Shown in pieces: positions 1-8,124 of a DNA stretch of 51,880 bases. Each line of letters begins with the position of its first letter. Position 1 is the stretch's first letter. The stretch comes from Burkholderia sp. L27(2015) (GTDB lineage Bacteria > Pseudomonadota > Gammaproteobacteria > Burkholderiales > Burkholderiaceae). The position numbers and the translations under genes were made by a program. Location of the stretch: NCBI RefSeq assembly GCF_009765705.1, contig NZ_LMUX01000016.1, positions 1,098,114-1,149,993 of the forward strand, written 5' to 3'. Below the pieces are notes generated by a model that did not search any database, was not told the origin of the DNA, and worked only from the letters and a program-made list of their open reading frames with translations.

Positions 1-42
1 GCAACGGATGTTCGAAGACTATCAGCTTTGCAGAGAATGCCT

Positions 43-342
43 ATGAGCAAGCGAGAGTTCGCATTTATTAGCTTTTATGATGAAGTTACGCAGCAAGTGA
101 AGTTCTGTGTCGTGCCGCGTGCGCATGTACAAGCCTCGATAGACAGGGCAGTGATTTTGAATGCGGCGCCAGATGCACCAGAACATTCGAGCGACCCGAT
201 CACCGATGAAGATGCCCGCAAGCTTGGAGGCATTGCATATATGTGCCATGCAAGAGAGCACCTCGAACTTCGCGAGCGGCTTCAGATCACGACGGAAGAA
301 CCGACGAACTGGTCACCGACTCCTCCGCCCTCCATTGATTGA
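43..342 (+). CDS. Small hypothetical protein
   Basis: This is a 99-residue protein starting MSKREFAFISFYDE. In-frame TTG and ATG codons lie slightly upstream at 28 and 37, and no strong ribosome-binding site decides between the three. I do not recognise the family. The product is soluble and rather acidic, with no signal peptide or membrane segment, and has a Pro-rich tail (SPTPPPSID). The segment DARKLGGIAYMCHAREHL suggests an amphipathic helix with a Cys-His pair. It is followed by a strong Shine-Dalgarno sequence and a very short reading frame at 368, so it may be the first gene of a truncated operon. The codon usage looks coding, but no function can be given. Confidence 0.5.
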   Translation: MSKREFAFISFYDEVTQQVKFCVVPRAHVQASIDRAVILNAAPDAPEHSSDPITDEDARKLGGIAYMCHAREHLELRERLQITTEEPTNWSPTPPPSID

Positions 343-367
343 TCGTTAAGGAGGAATAGGAGGCGAC

Positions 368-445
368 GTGATCTGGAACGAAAACGGGTCTATCGAATTC
401 AAAGAAGGTATTCCGGACGACAACTTTCATGGCTATGCCTACTGA
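368..445 (+). pseudogene. 25-codon ORF with strong RBS, possibly a truncated gene
   Basis: A GTG codon at 368 follows two very good Shine-Dalgarno matches, AAGGAGG at 348-354 and AGGAGG at 358-363. The frame reads VIWNENGSIEFKEGIPDDNF and stops at a TGA at 443. Beyond the stop the same frame stays open through PGLEIERPRAGTRDIYHI and on into the 3' end of the araC gene. This suggests either a nonsense mutation in a once longer gene or a real micro-ORF. I recognise no homologue. Confidence 0.3.
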
Positions 446-530
446 CCGGGCCTCGAAATTGAGCGACCACGCGCTGGCACACGCGACATTTATCATATCC
501 GGCGACGCTGTCGAGCCACTCCCAAATACC

Positions 531-1421
531 TCAACTCCCAATCGCTTTTAACGCAGCCACATCCCGCTTAGGCGGCGTCCCGAACATCCGTGAATACTCA
601 CGACTGAACTGAGACGCACTTTCATACCCAACCTGATAAGCCGCAGTTTCCACATTGGCCGCATCGTCCGCCATCAAACGGCGCGCTTCAACCAGCCGCA
701 GTTGCTTCTGATACTGCAACGGCGTCATCGAAGTCAGCGCCTTGAAATGCTGATGAAAAGATGACGGACTCATCTGCGCCGCTTCGGCCAGCTCCTCAAT
801 TCGCACCGTGCGTGCATAGTGATCGCGCAGCACATAAATCGCATTAGCAACACGTTGCGTGTGGCTATTCGGCAGCGCAATTTTGCAGACCTCACCGGCA
901 TGAGGCCCGGTCAGCAACCAAAAGCAAATCTCGCGCATGATCGCTCGCTGAAGCACCGCAATCGCATTGGGCGTGTCGAGCAATCGTATCAACCGCAACA
1001 CACAATCGGCCAAAGGCCCATCGCAGTCGCTGACGAACACGCCTAAACCGGCGGTCCCGTTGGGCTTCGGCGGAGCATCCAGTTCTTGCATAACTTCGCG
1101 CATCACGCCGATGTCGAATTCGACGGTAACACCAAGAAAGGGCTGCTGGGCACTAGCTTGCGTGACGCGGCCAAACGCAGGAAGCTCGACGCTTACGATC
1201 AGCGCTTGCATCGCCGTATAGTCCAGAACTTTCTTACCGATAGATATGGACTTGCCACCTTGAACCACCAGGCAAAGGGCAGGTCTGTAGATGAGATGAG
1301 CTGGTATGGCCGGGAGGGCCCGACGCATGAGAAACAGGCCGTCGATCGGCGTAATGAACAGACCATCACCGCCATTAGCGTCCATATGTCTGCTGATAAC
1401 TTCGACCAAATTTTCTGACAT
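531..1421 (-). CDS. AraC family transcriptional regulator (AraC_N type)
   Basis: This 296-residue regulator has an AraC N-terminal cupin-like domain (about residues 20-180) containing RPALCLVVQGGKSISIGKK. A two-helix-turn-helix AraC DNA-binding domain follows at about 190-290, with MSPSSFHQHFKALTSMTPLQ and the second helix AAYQVGYESASQFSREYSR. I chose the ATG at 1421. The frame is open much further upstream but would then overlap the divergent SDR gene, and the family normally begins about 20 residues before the FITPIDGLFL-like segment. It is transcribed divergently from the SDR gene at 1618. In Burkholderia and other Proteobacteria this AraC/SDR pairing is frequent, and the regulator usually controls the oxidoreductase, which I infer here. 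The effector is unknown. Confidence 0.9.
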   Translation of the reverse strand: MSENLVEVISRHMDANGGDGLFITPIDGLFLMRRALPAIPAHLIYRPALCLVVQGGKSISIGKKVLDYTAMQALIVSVELPAFGRVTQASAQQPFLGVTVEFDIGVMREVMQELDAPPKPNGTAGLGVFVSDCDGPLADCVLRLIRLLDTPNAIAVLQRAIMREICFWLLTGPHAGEVCKIALPNSHTQRVANAIYVLRDHYARTVRIEELAEAAQMSPSSFHQHFKALTSMTPLQYQKQLRLVEARRLMADDAANVETAAYQVGYESASQFSREYSRMFGTPPKRDVAALKAIGS

Positions 1422-1617
1422 TGCGATTTCCGAACCGAGGAGGCCACCTTTCAACACATACGGTGGAAGATTGAAGCCCACAGCATAGCGGGAAATGTAG
1501 AAGGCGTACGAACATAGAAACTGTAGGATCAGGCAAGAAATTCGAAAGATCGGGTATTCGCACGGCGGCTGCCCAAACGTAGACTGACTACTTGAAAACT
1601 CACTTAAGGATGCTGCG
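1422..1617. promoter_or_regulatory. Divergent intergenic region, araC/SDR
   Basis: About 196 bp separate the two divergent start codons, so both promoters and the AraC sites must lie here or inside the genes. AAGGA at 1606-1610 is the ribosome-binding site for the SDR gene. I found no convincing -10/-35 pair or palindrome. Confidence 0.5.
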
Positions 1618-2400
1618 ATGACAGATAAAACTGCGAACCCGTCACAGACGAAACTTGCGATCGTCACAGGCGGCAGCCGTGGTCTAGGCCGTAACACGGC
1701 ACTGAACCTCGCGAAGAAAGGCGTCGATGTAATCATCACCTACCATTCCAATCAAACCGAAGCCGACACTGCTGTCGCCGCAATCCAGGCCGAAGGTCGC
1801 AAAGCCACCGCGCTTCAGTTGGACGCAAGCAACGTCTCCTCCTTCGATCCGTTTGTCGCTCAAGTGCAGCAAGCGCTTGCCAAGACTTTCGGGCGTGACC
1901 GGTTCGACTGGCTCGTCAACAATGCTGGCACGGGGCACTACGCGCCATTCGAGCAGACAACAGAACAAGCCTTCGACGAGATGGTGAACATCCACCTCAA
2001 AGGCGTGTACTTCCTGACGCAAAAGCTCTTGCCCGTGATCGCCGACGGCGGCCGCATCGTGAATGTTTCCAGCGGCCTCACGCGCTTCACGAATCCCGGC
2101 TCGTCAGCCTATGCCGTGATGAAGGGTGGGGTTGAGGTGTTGACGCGCTATCTCGCCAAAGAACTGGGTCCGCGCGGCATTGCCGTGAACACGGTCGCGC
2201 CCGGTGCGATCGAGACGGATTTTGGCGGGGGCAAGGTGCGCAACAGTCCGGACCTCAAGCGCATGATCGCCGAAGGAACGGCGCTGGGTCGCGTGGGTCT
2301 GCCCGACGACATAGGCCCAATGATCGCGTCGCTACTCTGCGATGACAATCGCTGGGTAAACGGACAGCGGATCGAGGTGTCGGGCGGGGTGCTGCTGTAA
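1618..2400 (+). CDS. SDR family NAD(P)-dependent oxidoreductase
   Basis: This is a classical short-chain dehydrogenase/reductase of 260 residues, the usual length. The cofactor motif TGGSRGLG is at residues 17-24, NNAG at 101-104, the catalytic Ser in NVSSGL at about 152, and the YxxxK pair at Tyr165/Lys169 (YAVMK). The AVNTVAPGAIETDF segment and the C-terminal GQRIEVSGG are also typical. The Arg after TGGS favours NADP(H), although this is only a tendency. The start ATG has AAGGA eight bases upstream. It faces away from the AraC regulator and is probably its target. The substrate is not readable from sequence. 3-oxoacyl-ACP reductase-like SDRs are the nearest relatives, but the gene is not in a fatty-acid cluster. 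Confidence 0.93.
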   Translation: MTDKTANPSQTKLAIVTGGSRGLGRNTALNLAKKGVDVIITYHSNQTEADTAVAAIQAEGRKATALQLDASNVSSFDPFVAQVQQALAKTFGRDRFDWLVNNAGTGHYAPFEQTTEQAFDEMVNIHLKGVYFLTQKLLPVIADGGRIVNVSSGLTRFTNPGSSAYAVMKGGVEVLTRYLAKELGPRGIAVNTVAPGAIETDFGGGKVRNSPDLKRMIAEGTALGRVGLPDDIGPMIASLLCDDNRWVNGQRIEVSGGVLL

Positions 2401-2413
2401 TCGCGCCCATGCG

Positions 2414-2442
2414 TTGACGCGTTTGCCTAATATCGGTAAAGT
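2414..2442 (+). promoter_or_regulatory. Predicted sigma-70 promoter of the IclR-ligJK operon
   Basis: TTGACG (2414-2419) and TAAAGT (2437-2442) are separated by exactly 17 bp, a near-consensus sigma-70 arrangement. Transcription would begin near 2449, right at the first GTTCTATC element. The next gene is the IclR regulator at 2495. Confidence 0.7.
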
Positions 2443-2443
2443 A

Positions 2444-2480
2444 GTTCTATCCAATGAACGCAAGTTCTATCAGATAGAAC
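2444..2480. promoter_or_regulatory. Probable IclR-type operator: tandem GTTCTATC elements
   Basis: GTTCTATCAGATAGAAC at 2464-2480 is a perfect 17-bp palindrome centred on A2472. The same half-site GTTCTATC occurs at 2444-2451 and is followed by a degenerate partner ending in GAAC at 2456-2459. The two copies are exactly 20 bp apart, about two helical turns. They cover the predicted start point and early transcribed region, just upstream of an IclR-family gene. Autoregulation by that protein is the simplest reading. Confidence 0.7.
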
Positions 2481-2494
2481 AACAGTGAGTTACC

Positions 2495-3265
2495 GTGGCA
2501 AGATCGCGTAGCACCACCCAAGCTCCGTTAGGCGTGTCAGCCAGCGGTATCGATGTCCTGGACAGGGCCGTCGCGATTCTGGTTGCCTTCCGGCGCGACG
2601 ACCTGCCGCTCACGCTGACCGAGCTATCGGTGCGTACGGGTTTGTACAAAAGCACGCTCTTGCGTCTCGCACTGGCGCTTTGCCATCACAGGCTGTTGAT
2701 GCGGCTCGACGACGGTCGCTTTCGGCTCGGCTCCGCCACGCTGAACCTCAGTTCCCACTACGAATCCAGCCTCAACCTCGGCGACGTCCTATTGCCGCCG
2801 ATGCGCGAGCTGAACGCCGAACTCGGCGAGGCCGTGTCATTTCACGTGCGTGAAGGCGACCATCGCGTATGCCTGTACCGCATCAAATCCCGCTTTTCGA
2901 TTCGCGCCGAGGTGCAACAGGGCGACGTTCAGCCGCTTGACCGTGGCGCCGGCGGCCGAGTGCTGTTGGCATTCTCCGGTGAGGAAGGCGAGCCCTACGA
3001 CTCAATTCGCAAGACGTTCTGCTACGCCTCTTTCGGCGAGCGCGATCCGGAAACATCCGGCATCTCGGCGCCGGTGTTTGGCGCACAGCAACGTCTCGTC
3101 GGCGCGCTCGGTATCGTCGGACCGACGAGCCGCATGAGCGCTGCCGAAATGGAACGGTACCGCCCGCGGCTGCTGGTGTTCGCGGCCCGCGCAACCAACT
3201 TGCTCGGTGGCGACGCCGCTGCACTCGTCGCTGCCGCCAATATCACGGCACCTGGCGCGGCCTAA
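2495..3265 (+). CDS. IclR family transcriptional regulator
   Basis: The start codon is GTG. The 256-residue product has an N-terminal winged helix (about residues 18-80), including LTLTELSVRTGLYKSTLLRL and the wing DDGRFRLGSATLNL. An IclR effector-binding domain follows at about 90-240, with LYRIKSRFSIRAEVQQGDVQ and the GAGGRVLLAF segment. IclR proteins bind small aromatic or organic-acid effectors and control nearby catabolic operons. Here the next genes encode an MFS transporter and LigJ- and LigK-type enzymes on the same strand with strong Shine-Dalgarno sites, so this is very likely their regulator. The two-copy palindrome at 2444-2480 suggests autoregulation. The effector might be gallate, protocatechuate or a related acid, which is inference. 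Confidence 0.92.
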   Translation: MARSRSTTQAPLGVSASGIDVLDRAVAILVAFRRDDLPLTLTELSVRTGLYKSTLLRLALALCHHRLLMRLDDGRFRLGSATLNLSSHYESSLNLGDVLLPPMRELNAELGEAVSFHVREGDHRVCLYRIKSRFSIRAEVQQGDVQPLDRGAGGRVLLAFSGEEGEPYDSIRKTFCYASFGERDPETSGISAPVFGAQQRLVGALGIVGPTSRMSAAEMERYRPRLLVFAARATNLLGGDAAALVAAANITAPGAA

Positions 3266-3298
3266 TAAAAAAAAGCATTAAACAAGGAGACGTAGACA

Positions 3299-4549
3299 AT
3301 GTTTCAATGGTTCACCCACCTCTCGAAATCCGAGAAGCGTACGTTCTGGGCTTGTTTCAGCGGCTGGGGCCTCGACGCGATGGACACGCAGATGTACGCG
3401 CTCACGATTCCCACGCTAATCGCGTTGTGGGGCATCACCCGCGGCCAAGCCGGCATACTCGGCACCACGGTGCTGATCATGGCGGCATTAGGCGGATGGG
3501 CGGCCGGCATCCTGTCAGATCGCTACGGACGCGTGCGGATACTGCAAGTCACGATCGCATGGTTCTCGCTGTTCACCTTCCTGTCCGCGTTCACCGATTC
3601 GTTCTGGCAATTGATGCTCACGCGCAGCCTGCAAGGCATCGGTTTCGGTGGCGAGTGGGCCGTGGGCGCGGTGTTGATCAGCGAAACCATCGGTCCGAAG
3701 TTCCGCGGCCGCGTGGTCGGTGCATTGCAAGCCGGCTGGGCGATCGGCTATGGCATCGCTGTGCTGATGTCGACGGTGCTGTTCAATTACGTTCAACCAG
3801 GCATCGCATGGCGCATATTGTTTGCGCTCGGTATCGTGCCGGCCTTGCTGGTGCTTTGGATCCGCCGCAATATCGAGGAAGCGCCGGTATACGTGCGCCA
3901 GCAAGCGATAGCGCAGAAAAATCGCGACAAGGTCAGCATGTGGGAGGTGTTTTCCGGACCTAGCCGCGCGACCACGCTGAAAGCGATCTTGCTGACCTTC
4001 GGTATCTACGGCGGCAACTACGTGATGATCACGTGGCTGCCCGCGTATCTGAAGCTGGTGTTGAACCTGTCGATCAACAACATCGGCGGCTACCTCGCGA
4101 TCAATATTCTGGGTTCCTTCGCAGGCGCTTTCCTGAACGGCTGGATGGCCGACGCATTCGGACGTCGCAAGACCTTCATGATCATCGCCTGCTGCCAGGC
4201 CGTCGCGGTAGGTGTGTACACACTCGCGCCGATCAACCTGACGGTGACGCTATTGCTCGGCTTCGTGCTCGGCACGCTGCAATCGGGCACCGCAGCCGGC
4301 ACCGGAGCGTATATCGCGGAGCTGTTCCCGACGCGCATCCGCGGCTCCGCACAAGGATTGTGCGGCAACGCCGGGCGTGCACTGGGCGCGGTGATGCCGA
4401 CGATGGTCGGCCTGCTCAGCGCAAAAATGCAGTTGGGTGCGGCAATGGGAGTCTGCGCGAGCGCCGCGTACTTCCTCGTCGTGCTGGCCGCATTCATGCT
4501 GCCCGAGACGCGGGGGCGCGACTTGAACGTTGTTCCCGAAACGAACTGA
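3299..4549 (+). CDS. MFS transporter, aromatic acid:H+ symporter-like
   Basis: This 416-residue major facilitator protein has about 12 hydrophobic segments. The loop 2-3 signature is GILSDRYGRVR and its repeat in the second half is GWMADAFGRRK. The QGIGFGGEWAVGAVLISE segment resembles the PcaK/BenK and related sugar/aromatic-acid symporter groups. It starts at ATG 3299 after AAGGAG at 3284. It lies between an IclR regulator and two enzymes of 4-oxalomesaconate breakdown, so uptake of an aromatic acid such as gallate or protocatechuate, or of a tricarboxylic intermediate, is the likely job. The substrate is inferred from context only. Confidence 0.88.
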   Translation: MFQWFTHLSKSEKRTFWACFSGWGLDAMDTQMYALTIPTLIALWGITRGQAGILGTTVLIMAALGGWAAGILSDRYGRVRILQVTIAWFSLFTFLSAFTDSFWQLMLTRSLQGIGFGGEWAVGAVLISETIGPKFRGRVVGALQAGWAIGYGIAVLMSTVLFNYVQPGIAWRILFALGIVPALLVLWIRRNIEEAPVYVRQQAIAQKNRDKVSMWEVFSGPSRATTLKAILLTFGIYGGNYVMITWLPAYLKLVLNLSINNIGGYLAINILGSFAGAFLNGWMADAFGRRKTFMIIACCQAVAVGVYTLAPINLTVTLLLGFVLGTLQSGTAAGTGAYIAELFPTRIRGSAQGLCGNAGRALGAVMPTMVGLLSAKMQLGAAMGVCASAAYFLVVLAAFMLPETRGRDLNVVPETN

Positions 4550-4602
4550 CCTGACCTGATAGACCTGACGCTGCACCTCAATAACATGAAGGAGATACGC
4601 CC

Positions 4603-5628
4603 ATGATTATCGACATCCACGGCCACTACACGACTGCGCCACCCGCGCTCGAAGCCTGGCGCAAGCGACAGATCGCGTCGCTCGACGGTGCGACGGCAGC
4701 GCCGTCAGCCTCCGAGCTAAGCATCTCCGACGACGAGTTGCGCGAGAGCATCGAAACAAACCAGTTGAAGAAGATGCGCGAGCGCGGCCTCGATTTGACG
4801 ATTTTCTCGCCACGTGCGAGCTTCATGGCCCATCACATCGGCAACTTCGACACGAGCGCCACGTGGGCGGCGATCTGCAACGAGTTGTGTCACCGCGTGG
4901 CACAGTTGTACCCGGAACATTTCATCGGTGCGGCGATGCTGCCGCAGTCGCCAGGCGTCGATATCCGGACCTGCATCGCCGAGCTCGAGAAGTGCGTGCG
5001 CGAATATGGCTTTGTCGCGATCAACCTGAATCCCGATCCTTCCGGCGGGCACTGGACTTCGCCGCCGCTGTCGGACCGCTACTGGTATCCGATCTACGAG
5101 AAGATGGTCGAGTACGACATCCCCGCGATGGTTCATGTCAGCACGAGCTGCAACGCGTGCTTCCACACCACCGGCGCGCATTACCTGAACGCGGACACCA
5201 CGGCGTTCATGCAGTGCCTGACGTCCGACCTGTTCAAGGATTTTCCGACGCTGCGGTTCGTGATTCCTCATGGCGGCGGCGCGGTGCCGTACCACTGGGG
5301 ACGTTTTCGCGGACTCGCGCAGGAGATGAAGAAGCCGGATTTGCAGGAGCATTTGCTGAAGAACATTTTCTTCGATACCTGCGTGTATCACCAACCCGGC
5401 ATCAACTTGCTCACCGAGGTCATGCCGGTCGAGAACGTGCTGTTCGCCTCCGAGATGATCGGCGCGGTGCGCGGTATCGACCCGCTCACGGGCTTTGCGT
5501 TCGACGATACGAAGCGTTACATCGAAGCGGCCAAGCTGAGCGCGGACGATCGCTACAAAATCTACGAGGGGAACGCGCGTCGCGTGTACCCGCGCCTGAA
5601 TACCACACTTGCGGCACAAGGCCGCTAA
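4603..5628 (+). CDS. ligJ: 4-oxalomesaconate hydratase (LigJ-type amidohydrolase)
   Basis: This 341-residue protein of the amidohydrolase_2 superfamily closely resembles Sphingobium LigJ in length and sequence as I remember it. Its reaction is hydration of 4-oxalomesaconate to 4-carboxy-4-hydroxy-2-oxoadipate in gallate and protocatechuate 4,5-cleavage. The metal ligands expected from the family are all present: His6 and His8 (DIHGHYT), His178 (AMVHVS) and Glu284 (FASEM). His223 in IPHGGGAVPYHWGRF is also conserved. GAAGGAGA at 4588-4595 gives a strong ribosome-binding site. The aldolase that uses its product begins 9 bp after its stop codon. It differs from the PIG-L-type hydratase GalB of Pseudomonas putida. 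Confidence 0.92.
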   Translation: MIIDIHGHYTTAPPALEAWRKRQIASLDGATAAPSASELSISDDELRESIETNQLKKMRERGLDLTIFSPRASFMAHHIGNFDTSATWAAICNELCHRVAQLYPEHFIGAAMLPQSPGVDIRTCIAELEKCVREYGFVAINLNPDPSGGHWTSPPLSDRYWYPIYEKMVEYDIPAMVHVSTSCNACFHTTGAHYLNADTTAFMQCLTSDLFKDFPTLRFVIPHGGGAVPYHWGRFRGLAQEMKKPDLQEHLLKNIFFDTCVYHQPGINLLTEVMPVENVLFASEMIGAVRGIDPLTGFAFDDTKRYIEAAKLSADDRYKIYEGNARRVYPRLNTTLAAQGR

Positions 5629-5637
5629 GGAGCAGCA

Positions 5638-6333
5638 ATGAATCCTTCCATGAACAATCTTGGCATCGTAAAGCGCGGCATCGAGCGCACCGAGCGCGCC
5701 ATTGTCGAGCGCTTGCGCAAGTTCGGCGTTGCCACGGTGCATGAGGCGATGGGGCGTAGCGGCTTGATGAAGCCGTATATGCGCCCAATCTATACGGGTG
5801 CGCATCTGTGCGGTACGGCAGTCACGGTACTGGCACAGCCGGGCGACAATCTGATGCTGCACGTGGCGGCCGAACAAATCCGCGAAGGCGATGTGGTGAT
5901 CGTTGCATGTACGGCGGAGAACGCGGACGGCATGTTCGGCGAGTTGCTGGCGACGTCGTATCGCGCGCACGGTGCGGTCGGCTTGGTCACTGACGCGGGC
6001 GTGCGCGACGTCAAGGAACTGAGCACGATGCAATTTCCGGTTTTCTCGCGCGCAATCAGTGCAAAAGGAACCGCACGCGCGACCTTGGGTTCGGTGAACG
6101 TGCAGGTGATTTGCGCAGGTGCGCTGGTCAACCCGGGCGATGTCGTGATTGCCGACGACGATGGCGTGGTGGTCGTGCCGCGCGAAGTCGCGGCGCAAGT
6201 GGCCGATGCGGCCGAGAAACGTGAGGCCGCAGAGGGAGCGAAGCGTGCACGCTTTACGGCAGGAGAGCTCGGCCTCGATATGTATCAGATGCGCGAGATG
6301 CTGGAAAAGATGGGACTGAAATATATCGATTAA
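5638..6333 (+). CDS. ligK: 4-carboxy-4-hydroxy-2-oxoadipate aldolase (LigK/ProA-type)
   Basis: This 231-residue member of the RraA-like class II pyruvate aldolases (HMG/CHA aldolase) would split 4-carboxy-4-hydroxy-2-oxoadipate into pyruvate and oxaloacetate. GELLATS at 101-107 and DAGVRD at 119-124 form the active-site loop. Arg123 and Asp124 correspond to the substrate- and metal-binding pair of the Pseudomonas enzyme. The C-terminal MYQMREMLEKMGLKYID is typical of the group. It follows ligJ, with AAGGAG overlapping the ligJ stop region. ATG 5638 and ATG 5650 are both possible starts. RraA itself (a ribonuclease regulator) shares the fold but is shorter, and the neighbouring ligJ settles the assignment. 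Confidence 0.92.
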   Translation: MNPSMNNLGIVKRGIERTERAIVERLRKFGVATVHEAMGRSGLMKPYMRPIYTGAHLCGTAVTVLAQPGDNLMLHVAAEQIREGDVVIVACTAENADGMFGELLATSYRAHGAVGLVTDAGVRDVKELSTMQFPVFSRAISAKGTARATLGSVNVQVICAGALVNPGDVVIADDDGVVVVPREVAAQVADAAEKREAAEGAKRARFTAGELGLDMYQMREMLEKMGLKYID

Positions 6334-6340
6334 GGTATTG

Positions 6341-6384
6341 GCAATGGGAACGAAAGGAAATTAACTTCCTTACGTTTCCATTGC
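6341..6384. other. Long hairpin after ligK, probable 3' end structure
   Basis: Two 19-base arms (6341-6359 and 6366-6384) flank a 6-base loop and match at 17 of 19 positions. One mismatch becomes a G-U pair in RNA. The structure begins 8 bases after the ligK stop. No T-tract follows on either strand, so it is not a classic rho-independent terminator. It may protect the mRNA 3' end or act as a DNA site. Confidence 0.55.
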
Positions 6385-6550
6385 GTTGCAAAAAAACTAT
6401 TTCGCTTGTGTCGACATTAAATTGCATTCTATTATCTGCCCCGGACCTTCACGAACATTAAAATAAACGCTTCTTCTACAGCCTGGGCTCGGTTTGGTCG
6501 GCGGTAAAAGACCGAAGTTATCTGGTCTGTAGAGTCTGGATACGCAGAAC

Positions 6551-8101
6551 ATGTTGAATAAGATCGGGGCTAGGCTCACCGCCACTTTTGGGGCGGTGCT
6601 GGTTTTGTTGTTGGCGATTTGCGTGACGGTCAGCCTACTGATGGCGCGCATGAATGCGAATACGCAAACCATCGTCAAGGACCGCGCGGTTAAGGTGGCG
6701 CTGGCGAATCAGTTCAAGGAAGGTGCGTACCTGGGCAATCTCTGGGCGTACCGCGCACTCGACGAAACGACGCTCGAAGCGCAACAGGCCGACGTCGATC
6801 AAATCCAGGCTCAACGCAAGAAAAATGCGGCGCTCTACAAGGCGCTGCAAGACCGGATCAATACGGACGCCGAGCACGCCGCCTACGATCATCTTGTACA
6901 AGTGCGCACGCCTTACGCAGCGGCACTCGAACCTATCTACGCGCAATTGGCGCTCCATAACACCAACGGGGCGCACGCGGCGATGCTTGCCATCGTGCCT
7001 ATGCAAACCGCGTTGTTCAAGGCGCAAAACGAATTTCTGGATTTTCAGCAAAGCGAAATGGACGCCGCGGTGCAGGACAGCGTCGACTCGTATGCGATGG
7101 CGCGCGCGGTCCTGTGGGGATTGGCGGCGTTGGCTTTGGTCATTGGGCTGACTCTGTGCGCGCTGGTGACGCGCTCTATCGTGCGGCCGTTGCAGCGTGT
7201 GGTTGAAGGCGCCGACGCTTTGGCGCAAGGCGACCTGTCCATCAAGATAGCGGTGACTCGGCAAGATGAAGTGGGCATGCTGGCCGACTCGCTGAACCGG
7301 GCGATTGCTCAACTGGCTCATATTGTCGGGGGCGTCAAGCAAGCCAGCCTGTCTATCTCAAGTGCGACTCACCAACTGGCGACGGGTAACACCGATCTAT
7401 CGCAACGCACCGAGGAACAGGCCGCATCCTTGCAGGAAACCGCATCGAGCATGGAGCAGTTGACCGCGACCGTGCGTCAAAACGCAGACAACGCGCAACA
7501 AGCGAGCAAGCTGGCCGACGCCGCGTCGGGCATCGCGCAGCGGGGCGGTGAGGTGGTCGGTCGGGTTGTGGACACCATGCGTGGTATCTCCGACAGTTCG
7601 ACGCGGGTGGCCGAGATCATCAGCGTGATCGAGGGCATTGCGTTCCAGACCAACATCCTCGCGCTGAATGCAGCAGTCGAGGCGGCACGCGCCGGTGAAG
7701 ACGGGCGCGGTTTTGCCGTGGTGGCGGGCGAAGTGCGCACACTGGCCCAACGTAGTGCAACGGCGGCCAAGGAGATCAAGGAACTGATCGGCGAGTCGGT
7801 AAATCGGGTGGACGCAGGCTCGAAACTGGTCGAGGAAACGGGGAACACGATAGCCGAAATCGTTCAGTCGGTCAGGCGCGTGACCGACATCGTCAATGAA
7901 ATCTCGTCGGCGTCGCTCGAGCAGAGCACCGGTATCGAGCAGGTCAATCAAGCCGTCGGCCAGATGGACCAGGTGACCCAGCAGAACGCCGCGCTGGTCG
8001 AAGAAGCTTCGGCGGCTGCGCATTCGATGGCCGAACAAGCGCACGCGTTGCGTGAAGCGGTATCGGTTTTCAAAGTGGACGAGCGCACGTCGAAGTTCTA
8101 A
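6551..8101 (+). CDS. Methyl-accepting chemotaxis protein
   Basis: This 516-residue chemoreceptor has TM1 at about 10-32, a periplasmic four-helix-bundle sensor (about 33-185), TM2 at about 186-207, a HAMP domain (about 208-260, beginning [20 protein letters not shown]) and a long cytoplasmic coiled-coil signalling domain. The hairpin tip [20 protein letters not shown] at 361-380, which binds CheA and CheW, is intact. Methylation-site-like segments ([18 protein letters not shown] and [13 protein letters not shown]) are present. The C terminus lacks a CheR-tethering NWETF-type pentapeptide. The ligand is unknown. Since it directly follows the ligJK operon on the same strand, sensing of an aromatic acid is a reasonable but unproven idea. 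Confidence 0.95.
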   Translation: MLNKIGARLTATFGAVLVLLLAICVTVSLLMARMNANTQTIVKDRAVKVALANQFKEGAYLGNLWAYRALDETTLEAQQADVDQIQAQRKKNAALYKALQDRINTDAEHAAYDHLVQVRTPYAAALEPIYAQLALHNTNGAHAAMLAIVPMQTALFKAQNEFLDFQQSEMDAAVQDSVDSYAMARAVLWGLAALALVIGLTLCALVTRSIVRPLQRVVEGADALAQGDLSIKIAVTRQDEVGMLADSLNRAIAQLAHIVGGVKQASLSISSATHQLATGNTDLSQRTEEQAASLQETASSMEQLTATVRQNADNAQQASKLADAASGIAQRGGEVVGRVVDTMRGISDSSTRVAEIISVIEGIAFQTNILALNAAVEAARAGEDGRGFAVVAGEVRTLAQRSATAAKEIKELIGESVNRVDAGSKLVEETGNTIAEIVQSVRRVTDIVNEISSASLEQSTGIEQVNQAVGQMDQVTQQNAALVEEASAAAHSMAEQAHALREAVSVFKVDERTSKF

Positions 8102-8124
8102 CGCGGCTTCTCACGCATCGTGCT

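Noticed and set aside
4717-6198. 493-codon open frame on the minus strand
   Set aside because: It is antisense to ligJ and ligK, is rich in Arg, His and Ala as expected for a GC-rich shadow frame, and both genes on the plus strand have clear motifs.
6480-6550. Sigma-28 (FliA) promoter for the chemoreceptor gene
   Set aside because: A TAAAAGAC element exists, but the matching GCCGATAA box at the right distance is not present.
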